From assembly GCA_038316335.1 (NCBI GenBank), contig JBBQAM010000064.1, forward strand, positions 1 through 20,851: 20,851 bases of DNA, written 5' to 3'. The notes under the pieces are model-generated. The model saw only the letters and a list, made by a program, of their open reading frames with translations. It was not told the DNA's origin and searched no databases. Positions 7,630 to 14,444 of the stretch are shown piece after piece. This stretch comes from JALHST01 sp038316335. GTDB taxonomy: Bacteria > Bacteroidota > Bacteroidia > Flavobacteriales > Flavobacteriaceae. Positions within the stretch are counted from its first letter, which is position 1. The number at the start of each line of letters is the position of its first letter. The position numbers were made by a program, and so were the translations under genes.

Positions 7630-8883
7630 TTAAGTGGCCGAATGCTTATTAAAAACCAATTCCCCGCTTTTCCATATCATACAGGGCTTTAGATTGCCTT
7701 GATTGTACAGTATCTCATTGTAATGGTTCGTATGGAAAATGCTGATATCGGCCAAATACCCTTCCTGTAGCATTCCTCGATCTTTTAATCGTAGCGCCCT
7801 CGCAGCCCGAAAGGTGATTGCCGCCAATATCTCTGCGTTTGTTAGTTTTTCAAACGCCCCAAGAATGGTTGCTTGGGTCAAGAGATCGCCCATGGGGGCA
7901 GATCCCGGATTGTGGTCGCTAGCAATAACCAAGGAAGCGCCCGCATCTAACAGGCGGCGTGCGGGTGTAAAAGCGCACCCCAAACCCAATGAGGCCCCTG
8001 GGAGGGCCGTAGCGATTACGTTACTTTTGGCCAATAGTTCAATTTCATTTTGGGTACTTACTTCCAAATGATCGGCGCTAACGGCATCGAAGGCCACGGC
8101 CACCTCACTACCACCGGTGGTAAATTGGTCTGCATGAACGGTGAGATCAAAACCCATCTCTTTCGCTTTTTGAAAATAGGGGGCGATTTCCTCTTTTGAA
8201 AAAGCACTTTCCTCGATAAAAGCATCGATGCGCCGGGTCAATTTTTCTTCCTTGAGTTTCGGAAAAAGCAACGAACTAATACGTTCTAAATATGCTGTAG
8301 CATTTCCATCAAAATCCCGGGGAAGCATGTGCGCGGCCAAACACGTGGTAATCAGATCGGCCGAAGTGATCCTATCGGCTTCCTTGATCGCCCTAAGAAT
8401 TTTGAGTTCTTCGTCTATGGTGAGTCCGTAGCCACTTTTTACCTCTAGCGTCGTGGTTCCATTCTTAAGATGACGATTCGCCAACTTCACGGTGTGTTTG
8501 ACCAATTCTGATTGGCTTGCTTTTCGTGTGTGGGTTACGGTATCCCAAATACCACCACCTGCTTTGGCAATTTCCAAGTAGGTTTTCCCCGAATTTCGCA
8601 GCGCATAGTCTTTTGCACGAGACCCTGCAAAACAGATATGCGTATGGGAATCAACGAAACCGGGAAGCGCGACGTGGTCACCCTCCAAATGAAAAATTTC
8701 GATGCCCTTATTTTGATTAAGGAGTTCGTCATAAGGTCCTAAGGCGCCGATTTTTCCATTGGTAATCAGGATGCCTGCAGCTTCATATACCACCAAGGCA
8801 GCGTCTGATAGCGCTCCTTTGAGCGAAAGCCCTGTCATGGGTACTATTTGTTTAAATGGGCCTATTAGGATTTGTTTGTTCAT
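7630..8883 (-). CDS. hutI: Imidazolonepropionase
   Basis: It hydrolyses 4-imidazolone-5-propanoate to N-formimino-L-glutamate, the third step of histidine breakdown, with a mononuclear metal site. At 417 residues it is of usual length. Amidohydrolase motifs in order are GFVDSHTH (His80, His82), the loop GSRAKDYALRNSGKTYLEI typical of HutI, LEVKSGYGL, LTVHADQF (His250), SADHLE (His272) and ASDHNPGS (Asp323). The start at 8883 gives the expected N-terminus. It sits 167 bp after hutH and 259 bp before hutU. Both gaps hold repeats, so the operon may be less tightly coupled here than in its distal half. Confidence 0.95.
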   Translation of the reverse strand: MNKQILIGPFKQIVPMTGLSLKGALSDAALVVYEAAGILITNGKIGALGPYDELLNQNKGIEIFHLEGDHVALPGFVDSHTHICFAGSRAKDYALRNSGKTYLEIAKAGGGIWDTVTHTRKASQSELVKHTVKLANRHLKNGTTTLEVKSGYGLTIDEELKILRAIKEADRITSADLITTCLAAHMLPRDFDGNATAYLERISSLLFPKLKEEKLTRRIDAFIEESAFSKEEIAPYFQKAKEMGFDLTVHADQFTTGGSEVAVAFDAVSADHLEVSTQNEIELLAKSNVIATALPGASLGLGCAFTPARRLLDAGASLVIASDHNPGSAPMGDLLTQATILGAFEKLTNAEILAAITFRAARALRLKDRGMLQEGYLADISIFHTNHYNEILYNQGNLKPCMIWKSGELVFNKHSAT

Positions 8884-8950
8884 CTTTTTTTATCAATGGA
8901 AGTTCTAACTAAATAAGTCGTCATTGCGAATGAGGTTTTAGTCCGATGGG

Positions 8951-9002
8951 CAAGGGAAAACAAACTGTTTCGCAAAAATGCATCCTTTTGCGGATTTCCT
9001 TG
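8951..9002. repeat. Imperfect palindrome in the hutH/hutI gap
   Basis: An inner stem (CGCAAAA at 8971-8977, TTTTGCG at 8986-8992, 8-nt loop) sits within an outer stem (CAAGG at 8951-8955, CCTTG at 8998-9002), with AAA/TTT continuing inward after a bulged G. Just beside it, 8920-8935 (CGTCATTGCGAATGAG) resembles the start of a common Bacteroidota interspersed repeat. In the hut mRNA this would be a long hairpin between hutH and hutI, possibly a processing or stability element. Confidence 0.45.
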
Positions 9003-9050
9003 TTCCCTGAAATGTCGACATATTGATTTTCTTTTACAATTACCTTTTTC

Positions 9051-10631
9051 TCAATAGGTCTCAAAAATCCCCGAATATTTCGTATCCAATGAAATTCCCG
9101 TTTTCAATCCAACTTTATTTAGAACCTCGATTAGTTCCTTATTCTTGATTATCTGGATTCCGATGGCGATATCATCGGCAAATACCCGGTCCTTGGCGGC
9201 AAAGGCTACTTTTTTACGGATGGCCTTATGAATTTCATCCAAAAAGATTCCGGATTTTAAGGGTTTTCTGAACTCAAAGGCTTGGGCAGCGGTCAAGAGT
9301 TCGATCGCTAAGATCTTTTCTACATTCTCGATCACCTGTACGGCTTTCCGGCCTGAAATCGAGCCCATGCTCACGTGGTCCTCCTGACCCAAGGAAGTAG
9401 GTATGCTATCGGCACTCGCCGGAAAGCAAAGGCCCTTGTTCTCACTTGCCAGTGCGGCGGTGGTATATTGCAAGATCATATAGCCAGAATTGATGCCGGT
9501 ATCGTTCATCAATAATTTGGGCACGCCCGGGCTATTGCCCTCCAGCGCCAGATAAATCCTGCGGTCTGAAATATTACCGAGTTCGGAAGCGGCCAGACAT
9601 GCGTAGTCCAGGGCCATTGCCAAAGGTTGCCCATGAAAATTCCCGCCACTGATGGTCAAGGAATCATCAATGATGACCGGATTGTCGGTTACCGAATTGA
9701 GTTCTATTTCCAGCAATTCCTTCAAATGGAGCCAGGCGTTTCTAGAGGCACCGTGAACTTGCGGGATGCATCTTAGGGAGTAGGGATCCTGCACCCGATC
9801 GCAATCAATATGATCTTCCAAGATTTCCGAGCCCTTCAAGAGTCGTTTCACCCGTTTCGCAACGTGTACATTGCCTTTGAAAGGGCGTAAGGCATGAAGT
9901 TCGCTGTAAAAGGGTTTCACCGATCCCTGCAGCCCCTCGATCATCATGGCCCCGATAATGTCGGCCTGCGTTAGACAACTGTGTAATTTTTCTACTACTT
10001 TGATGCCATGGGCGGCAATAAATTGGGTGCCATTGATCAAAGCCAGCCCCTCTTTTGGTCCCAGATCGAGTGGTTGCAGCCCCGTTTTTTTAAAAAGCTG
10101 TTCAGTTGATAGTAGGCTGCCCTGATAGTTCACTTTGCCCAAGCCGATCAGCGGAAGGAAAAGATGGGAAAGCGGTGCGAGGTCTCCTGAAGCGCCGACC
10201 GAACCCTGTGATGGTACTATGGGGATGGCATCGTTTTCAATATGCCAGATAATTCGGTCTAAAGTGGTTTCGGAAATCCCCGAATAGCCTTTGGCCAACC
10301 CATGTACTTTTAAGATCATCATCAATTTCGCCAGGATATCGTGAATCGGTTCCCCGACCCCGACACTGTGGCTTTGAAGAATATTCTTCTGTAAGGTCCT
10401 AGTCTCCTCCTTTGATATTTTGGTCGTACACAAAGGTCCGAACCCTGTATTGATGCCGTAAACGGGGTTCCCTTTTTCTACGATGACTTGAACGATTTTC
10501 CAGCTCGCTACTATTTTTTTACGGGCCGATTTGGACAACTTCATTTTGGTCTTCCCTTTGGCGATGGCAAGTGCCATACCCGCCGTAAGCCAATCTTCCC
10601 CTAGGAAAAATGTTTTTGGCATCGCATGCAT
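9051..10631 (-). CDS. hutH: Histidine ammonia-lyase
   Basis: It removes ammonia from L-histidine to give urocanate, the entry step of the hut pathway. It has 526 residues. The Ala-Ser-Gly triplet that cyclises into the MIO electrophile is at 147-149 in GSVGASGDLAPLSHL. YGINTGFGPL (58-67) carries the catalytic Tyr. The SHSVGVGEP segment at 88-96 fits histidine rather than tyrosine lyases, and the hut context agrees. Two starts are close together: ATG at 10631 and ATG at 10622 (MPKTFFLG); the second fits the family's N-terminus slightly better. It is the first gene of the cluster and divergent from the nitroreductase gene, with both promoters in the roughly 90-bp gap. No regulator gene is adjacent. 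Confidence 0.95.
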   Translation of the reverse strand: MHAMPKTFFLGEDWLTAGMALAIAKGKTKMKLSKSARKKIVASWKIVQVIVEKGNPVYGINTGFGPLCTTKISKEETRTLQKNILQSHSVGVGEPIHDILAKLMMILKVHGLAKGYSGISETTLDRIIWHIENDAIPIVPSQGSVGASGDLAPLSHLFLPLIGLGKVNYQGSLLSTEQLFKKTGLQPLDLGPKEGLALINGTQFIAAHGIKVVEKLHSCLTQADIIGAMMIEGLQGSVKPFYSELHALRPFKGNVHVAKRVKRLLKGSEILEDHIDCDRVQDPYSLRCIPQVHGASRNAWLHLKELLEIELNSVTDNPVIIDDSLTISGGNFHGQPLAMALDYACLAASELGNISDRRIYLALEGNSPGVPKLLMNDTGINSGYMILQYTTAALASENKGLCFPASADSIPTSLGQEDHVSMGSISGRKAVQVIENVEKILAIELLTAAQAFEFRKPLKSGIFLDEIHKAIRKKVAFAAKDRVFADDIAIGIQIIKNKELIEVLNKVGLKTGISLDTKYSGIFETY

Positions 10632-10653
10632 GTGTTGGATCTGTTTTGTGGCT

Positions 10654-10685
10654 TAAAAGTATTCATTCCATTTGAGAATCCCCAA
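10654..10685 (-). promoter_or_regulatory. Candidate hutH promoter
   Basis: Read on the minus strand, TTG (10685-10683) is followed after 21 bases by TACTTTTA (10661-10654), one base off the TAnnTTTG consensus, about 22 bases before the ATG at 10631. Spacing fits flavobacterial promoters. It overlaps the divergent promoter of the nitroreductase gene, so the two could interfere with each other. Confidence 0.4.
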
Positions 10686-10704
10686 CGGATTGTTTTTAAC
10701 TTTG
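10671..10704 (+). promoter_or_regulatory. Nitroreductase gene promoter
   Basis: TTTG at 10671-10674, a 22-base spacer and TAACTTTG at 10697-10704 match the Bacteroidota consensus (TTTG, about 17-23, TAnnTTTG). Transcription would begin near 10710. This makes the ATG at 10723 the only sensible start and excludes the in-frame TTG at 10672, which lies inside the -33 element. Confidence 0.6.
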
Positions 10705-10722
10705 GGGTTTAAATCCTATCAT

Positions 10723-11277
10723 ATGATTTTAGACCTGATCAAGAAAAGACGTGCCGTTTTTCCGGCGCAATACAATGAGAAACCAGTGGTGAAAGCCGAA
10801 ATCGAAAAGCTTTTAGAGGCAGCCAATTGGGCCCCCACCCACAAAAAGACCGAGCCATGGCGATTTAAGGTACTACAAGGGGAGTCCAAGGAAAAATTAG
10901 GTCTGTTTCTCTCGTTGAAGTACATGGAGAACGATCCAAAACCCAAACAGTTCACGGTTGAAAAATTGATTGCCAATCCAAAACGGGCAGGGGCCATCAT
11001 TGCCATCTGCATGCAGCGAGATCCTTTGGAAAGCCTTCCTGAATGGGAAGAAGTGGCGGCCACCGCGATGGCGGTCCAGAATATGTGGCTGTGTTGCGCC
11101 GAAATGGGATTGGGTTGTTATTGGAGTTCCCCCGGACTCATTAAATATATGGATGAATTCTTTGAATTGAATGATGGGGAACGATGTCTCGGTTTTTTCT
11201 ATTTGGGGCATTATGACGGGGAGCTTCCAGAGGTGACGCGAAAGCCCATTGTCGATAAGGTGGTTTGGATGGACTAA
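10723..11277 (+). CDS. Nitroreductase family protein
   Basis: An FMN-dependent NAD(P)H oxidoreductase of the nitroreductase superfamily, 184 residues, close to the compact YdjA-like forms. RRAVFPAQYNEKPV near the N-terminus holds the Arg pair that contacts the FMN phosphate. EAANWAPTHKKTEPWRF is the conserved substrate/FMN loop. ATAMAVQNMWLCCAEMGLGCYWSS is the core helix and loop. YLGHYDGELPEVTRKP is the C-terminal segment. The natural substrate is not predictable. The start at 10723 is chosen because the frame upstream would begin inside the promoter and adds residues unlike the family. It is divergent from hutH and its stop overlaps the DUF456 stop tail to tail by 4 bp. Confidence 0.9.
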   Translation: MILDLIKKRRAVFPAQYNEKPVVKAEIEKLLEAANWAPTHKKTEPWRFKVLQGESKEKLGLFLSLKYMENDPKPKQFTVEKLIANPKRAGAIIAICMQRDPLESLPEWEEVAATAMAVQNMWLCCAEMGLGCYWSSPGLIKYMDEFFELNDGERCLGFFYLGHYDGELPEVTRKPIVDKVVWMD

Positions 11278-11789
11278 TTAAAATAGGGAAAAAGGGCAGC
11301 GCGATACTCCCAAACGGTTGAAGTAAACATGCCAAAAAATACAGCGGCCACCAAAAATTTTAAAAAAGTACCCGTCAAAAACCCTAGGAACGAGCCAAAG
11401 GCCGCTTTGGTGGCGGTTTTTCGATCCGCCTTATTAAGTAATTCCCCGACCAAAGCTCCTAGAAAAGGCCATATGACGATGCCAAAGGGCCCTAGGACCG
11501 GAAAGAAAAGTGCGACCAACAGTCCGAGGGTCGTCCCAATGACCCCATACTTGGTGCCCCCGAATTTTTTAGTGCCTAAAGCGGGAATTATATAATCAAG
11601 GGCGATTACGAGCAAGGCAATGGCCCCGGTAATTCCAAGTAACAACCAGTTGTCGGGCACGGCCTTGGTAAAATACAACAACAACAAACCCAGCCAACTC
11701 AAAGGTGGACCGGGAAGTATGGGAAGAAAACTTCCCAAAATACCGGTGATCATAAGAAGTAATCCCATGAAGACTAAAAGGAGGTCCAT
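11274..11789 (-). CDS. DUF456 domain membrane protein
   Basis: A 171-residue, very hydrophobic protein with about five or six membrane segments. The Gly/Pro-rich N-terminal hairpin FLPILPGPPLSWLGLLLLYF, the GTKKFGGTKYGVIGTTLGLLVALFF loop and the second GPFGIVIWPFLGALVGEL repeat are the DUF456 pattern, glycine-zipper-like pairs of helices. The function of the family is unknown; it is placed in the inner membrane. The ATG at 11789 starts directly with the first helix. It is convergent with the nitroreductase gene (4-bp overlap at the stops), so the two are not co-transcribed. Confidence 0.88.
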   Translation of the reverse strand: MDLLLVFMGLLLMITGILGSFLPILPGPPLSWLGLLLLYFTKAVPDNWLLLGITGAIALLVIALDYIIPALGTKKFGGTKYGVIGTTLGLLVALFFPVLGPFGIVIWPFLGALVGELLNKADRKTATKAAFGSFLGFLTGTFLKFLVAAVFFGMFTSTVWEYRAALFPYFN

Positions 11790-11929
11790 CGACGATTTTT
11801 TGGTTTGACGAAGATACAGGGGTTTTGTTACATATTCTTGTTGATTGGGTATAGATGAAACAGGGCGTACCCTAAAAGCATGCTACAGTTATTATCTCTG
11901 GCTCGAATGGTAAGTATATTAAAGCAAAA

Positions 11930-12490
11930 ATGGCCATTGATTCGAAATTTGATAAAAGTAGTTTCGATTTGCCCATTCCAGGTCCATCGCAAAAGTCAGA
12001 GGAAATAAATGAGGAAATAAATGAGGAAATGGTAGCTCAGCGAAAGCTGCTTGACCAGCACGTCGGTGAAAATAGCCTGATAATTTTTAACATCGACCAA
12101 AAGATTGTCTTGTTAAAGGAAAGCATGGACCCCAGTCTTCTTCAACCAATTGACTTTGCAACCATCGATGAGGTTCCCATTTTTCCGGGTTGTGAAAATG
12201 CCGATGACAAGCGAACTTGTTTTAATCACAAAATCATGCAGCATATCAGCAAAAATTTTAGGTACCCGCAAGAGGCCCAGGATAAAGGGATACAGGGCAA
12301 GGTGTATGTGCATTTTATGATTGATGAAACAGGAGGTATAACGGAAATCGAAGCAGAGGGCCCTGATACCTTATTGGAAGAGGAAGTAGTGCGAATTATT
12401 AAAAAGCTACCCAAAATGATTCCTGGAAAACAACAGGGCAAGCCCGTAATAGTTCCTTTCTCAATCGCTATTACCTTTAAACTGCAATGA
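11930..12490 (+). CDS. TonB C-terminal domain protein without membrane anchor
   Basis: The 186-residue product ends in a flavobacterial TonB-type domain: IDEVPIFPGCE (79-89), a paired Cys in RTCFNHKIMQHISKNF, RYPQEAQDKGIQGKVYVHF (111-129), EAEGPD and PFSIAITFKLQ at the C-terminus. Typical TonB proteins have an N-terminal transmembrane helix and a Pro-rich spacer. This one has neither; its first 75 residues are charged and helical with a tandem EEIN repeat (12-bp unit at 11999-12030). There is no in-frame ATG between the upstream stop (11873-11875) and 11930, so the absence of an anchor is not a start-site error. It is unlikely to energise outer-membrane transport alone and could be a cytoplasmic or degenerate relative. 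It is followed by a second TonB-domain gene. Confidence 0.75.
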   Translation: MAIDSKFDKSSFDLPIPGPSQKSEEINEEINEEMVAQRKLLDQHVGENSLIIFNIDQKIVLLKESMDPSLLQPIDFATIDEVPIFPGCENADDKRTCFNHKIMQHISKNFRYPQEAQDKGIQGKVYVHFMIDETGGITEIEAEGPDTLLEEEVVRIIKKLPKMIPGKQQGKPVIVPFSIAITFKLQ

Positions 12491-12501
12491 TCAAAGAATC
12501 T

Positions 12502-12530
12502 GGCCTGAATTTAATAAAGGCCGATTTATT
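12502..12530 (+). terminator. Weak terminator-like hairpin
   Basis: GGCCT (12502-12506) pairs with AGGCC (12518-12522), followed by GATTTATTTTCT. The 5-bp stem with 11-nt loop and interrupted T-tract is a weak terminator at best, but it is in the right place after the first TonB-domain gene. Confidence 0.25.
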
Positions 12531-12597
12531 TTCTGAAACGTATTAAGCCAAGACATTTTCCCTAAATTATCGTAATTTCAACCCAACAATACGGTAG

Positions 12598-13083
12598 ATG
12601 CGAAAGGTATGGGTCATAGGGTTGCTATGTGCATTCGTGTCCTGTGATTTTTTTGAATCACAGGACAAAAAGGCACGGGAACTCGTAAATCAAGAAATGC
12701 GCAACATCGATTGGAACGAAGTCGATATTTATCCCCTATTCGAATCGTGTGATGAAACCCTCCCGAAACAAGATCAAAAGGCATGTTTTGAAAATGAATT
12801 GGTATCTCATTTTGCGGCAACCCTCAAGGAATTCGAATATATTTTGGACGCGGACATCAGTCCGACGGTATATGTAGATTTTGTGGTAGATGGCACTGGT
12901 AAAATTACGGTTTTAGACATCGAAAAAGATAATAAGATTGATTTGCAAATGCCTGAATTCGACGGAATCATTATACAAAGTCTAAAGGGGCTTCCAGAAA
13001 TTTCGCCCGCCTTGAAGCGAGGCATCCCAGTGCGTACAAAATTTCGTATTCCCATCGTGCTTGGCGGTAACAGTGAACAATGA
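12598..13083 (+). CDS. Lipoprotein with TonB C-terminal-like domain
   Basis: A 161-residue protein with a lipoprotein signal: MRKVWVIGLLCAFVSC with Cys16 as the lipidated residue. The mature part has the FESCDETLPKQDQKACFENELVSHF Cys-pair segment, a TVYVDFVVDGTGKITVLDI strand-turn-strand and PEISPALKRGIPVRTKFRIPIVL at the end, which is the order seen in flavobacterial TonB-type C-terminal domains and parallels the preceding gene. It should sit on the periplasmic side of a membrane. Its partner receptor is unknown. The last codons and the TGA stop lie inside a heptad repeat array (13068-13143), so its C-terminus (NSEQ) appears to be written by the repeat. Confidence 0.75.
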   Translation: MRKVWVIGLLCAFVSCDFFESQDKKARELVNQEMRNIDWNEVDIYPLFESCDETLPKQDQKACFENELVSHFAATLKEFEYILDADISPTVYVDFVVDGTGKITVLDIEKDNKIDLQMPEFDGIIIQSLKGLPEISPALKRGIPVRTKFRIPIVLGGNSEQ

Positions 13084-13143
13084 GCAATTAGCAATTGGCA
13101 ATGCACAATAATTAGTGAACAATAAACAGTTGCAGTAATCAGT
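13068..13143 (+). repeat. Degenerate heptad array (NNNCAAT)
   Basis: Eleven 7-bp units (one shortened to 6): TAACAGT, GAACAAT, GAGCAAT, TAGCAAT, TGGCAAT, GCACAAT, AATTAGT, GAACAAT, AAACAGT, TGCAGT, AATCAGT. The core is CAAT in most units and CAGT in four (three full units and the shortened one), so it is a variant of the NNNCAGT array after ruvC and shares its variable triplets (GAA, GAG, TGG, AAA, AAT). It begins within the last codons of the upstream lipoprotein gene and supplies its TGA. A further AATCAGT lies at 13175-13181, close to the ruvC start. Confidence 0.8.
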
Positions 13144-13201
13144 CCTCTTTCGCACAAGGCTTCTGAGGATGCGTAATCAGTAACCAGAAACATACATCAT
13201 T

Positions 13202-13759
13202 TTGCCTTCAGAAAAGATAATTTTAGGGATCGATCCTGGCACAAGCGTGATGGGCTTTGGTCTCATTAAGGTGGTCAACAAACAAATGCAGTTTATTCAG
13301 ATGAACGAACTGTTGCTGCAGAAATATGAGGATCCCTATACCAAACTGAAACTTATTTTTGAGCGAACCTTAGAATTGATCGACACCTATCACCCTGATG
13401 AGATTGCCATTGAAGCCCCGTTCTATGGCAAAAATGTACAGTCAATGCTAAAGCTCGGACGGGCCCAGGGAGTTGCGATGGCAGCCGGACTCTCCCGACA
13501 GATCCCGATTACCGAATATTTGCCCAAAAAGATCAAAATGGCCATAACAGGAAATGGAAATGCCAGTAAGGAGCAAGTGGCCAAGATGCTCCAAAGTGTT
13601 TTGGGACTGAAGACCTTGCCGAAGAATTTAGACAGCACCGATGGCTTGGCAGCGGCAGTCTGCCATTTCTATAACGAAGGCCGCGTCGAGGTCGGTAAAA
13701 ATTATTCGGGCTGGGAAGCGTTTGTGAAACAGCATCCCGATAAGCTCGGTAAACAGTGA
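13202..13759 (+). CDS. ruvC: Crossover junction endodeoxyribonuclease RuvC
   Basis: It cleaves Holliday junctions symmetrically with RuvAB in recombination repair. The 185-residue product has the RNase-H-like catalytic set: Asp11 in GIDPGTS, Glu71 in AIEAPFYGKN, and Asp144 and Asp147 in DSTDGLAAAVCH (counterparts of E. coli Asp7, Glu66, Asp138, Asp141). The start is TTG at 13202. The frame has a stop at 13181-13183 and no ATG or GTG before the GIDPG motif, so a non-ATG start is needed. The 3' end is unusual: the last Lys-Gln codons and TGA (AAACAGTGA) are the first units of the 39-unit heptad array. The gene is in line with hemW downstream. Confidence 0.95.
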   Translation: MPSEKIILGIDPGTSVMGFGLIKVVNKQMQFIQMNELLLQKYEDPYTKLKLIFERTLELIDTYHPDEIAIEAPFYGKNVQSMLKLGRAQGVAMAAGLSRQIPITEYLPKKIKMAITGNGNASKEQVAKMLQSVLGLKTLPKNLDSTDGLAAAVCHFYNEGRVEVGKNYSGWEAFVKQHPDKLGKQ

Positions 13760-14023
13760 GCAGTTGGCAGTTGGCAGTGGGCAGTGAACAGTAGGCAGTA
13801 GGCAGTAAGTAGTTGGCAGTGGGCAGTGAACAGTAGGCAGTAGGCAGTTGGCAGTGAACAGTAGGCAGTAGGCAGTTGGCAGTAGACAGTGAGCAGTTGG
13901 CAGTAAGCAGTAGGCAGTTGGCAGTAAGCAGTAGGCAGTGAACAGTAGGCAGTGAACAGTAATCAGTAATCAGTAATCAGTGAACAGTAATCAGTTGGCA
14001 GTGAACAGTAGGCAGTTTACAGT
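13751..14023 (+). repeat. 39-unit heptad array (NNNCAGT)
   Basis: Thirty-nine contiguous 7-bp units run without a single insertion or deletion. CAGT is kept in all but unit 9 (AAGTAGT). The variable triplets are few: AGG 10, TGG 8, GAA 7, AAT 4, AAG 3, GAG 2, GGG 2, and AAA, AGA, TTA once each; none contains C. Longer periodicities exist: TGG-GGG-GAA-AGG-AGG occurs at units 4-8 and 10-14, and GAA-AGG-AGG-TGG at units 12-15 and 16-19, which suggests growth by block duplication. Stops occur in all plus-strand frames (CAGTGA, AGTAG), so it is not coding in the ruvC-hemW direction. The array starts inside the ruvC stop. Confidence 0.95.
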
Positions 14024-14048
14024 TAAAGGCGATAGATCTCTAAACTGC
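14012..14048 (+). other. Hairpin between array and four-helix-bundle gene
   Basis: GCAGTTTA (14012-14019) and TAAACTGC (14041-14048) form a perfect 8-bp inverted repeat with a 21-nt loop. The left arm is made from the last heptad units and the right arm is a single inverted heptad core. It lies 26 bp before the ATG at 14075 and is followed by an A-rich stretch that may serve as the translation-initiation region. Confidence 0.5.
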
Positions 14049-14074
14049 AAAAAAAATGAATAAAAAAGAATAAA

Positions 14075-14440
14075 ATGAGATTTCAGGATCTTTTGGCATA
14101 CAAAAAGTCATTTGAATTGGCGATGCAGATTTTCGATATCTCCAAGACGTTTCCAAAAGAAGAAACCTATTCTTTAACAGATCAAGTCCGCCGATCTTCT
14201 CGAAGTGTTTCTATAAATATTGCAGAAGCTTATAGAAAGAGAAGTTATCCTAAGCACTTTCTCAGTAAATTATCGGATAGTGATTCCGAAAATTCGGAGA
14301 CTCAGGGGTGGCTGCAATTTGCCCTGGCATGCCAATATATTGAAAAGGCCATTTTTGATGAGCTCATCTTTGCCAGCGAGGAAGTTGGAAAACTCATTCA
14401 TTTTATGATAAATAACCCAGAAAAGTTTGGTTCAAAATGA
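14075..14440 (+). CDS. Four-helix-bundle protein (S23 / Avd superfamily)
   Basis: The 121-residue product has the full family pattern: FQDLLAYKKSFELAMQIFDISKTFPKEE (helix 1), SLTDQVRRSSRSVSINIAEAYRKR (33-56, helix 2, with the Arg/Lys-rich conserved patch), HFLSKLSDSDSENSETQGWLQFALAC (helix 3) and EELIFASEEVGKLI-like helix 4, ending NPEKFGSK. Relatives are encoded in 23S rRNA intervening sequences, and the Avd protein of diversity-generating retroelements has the same fold. Those studied form pentameric barrels and Avd binds nucleic acid. No reverse transcriptase or variable repeat is present here. The gene is intact and lies between direct and inverted CAGT heptad arrays. A role in binding or maintaining the repeats is a guess. 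Confidence 0.9.
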   Translation: MRFQDLLAYKKSFELAMQIFDISKTFPKEETYSLTDQVRRSSRSVSINIAEAYRKRSYPKHFLSKLSDSDSENSETQGWLQFALACQYIEKAIFDELIFASEEVGKLIHFMINNPEKFGSK

Positions 14441-14444
14441 AAAT

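Noticed and set aside
10672..10722. Upstream TTG start for the nitroreductase gene
   Set aside because: It lies within the -33 element of a good promoter, and the added residues are unlike the family.
12807..13193. Minus-strand frame of 128 codons
   Set aside because: It is antisense to the lipoprotein gene and its N-terminal part is the heptad array read backwards (a VHCQLLIAHCSLL-like pattern), a common spurious product of such repeats.
13751..14023. Array considered as a CRISPR
   Set aside because: The repeat is only 7 bp with 3 variable bases. There are no 25-40 bp repeats, no unique spacers and no cas genes.
13751..14440. Diversity-generating retroelement suggested by the Avd-like protein
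   Set aside because: No reverse transcriptase, template repeat or variable repeat is present in the window.
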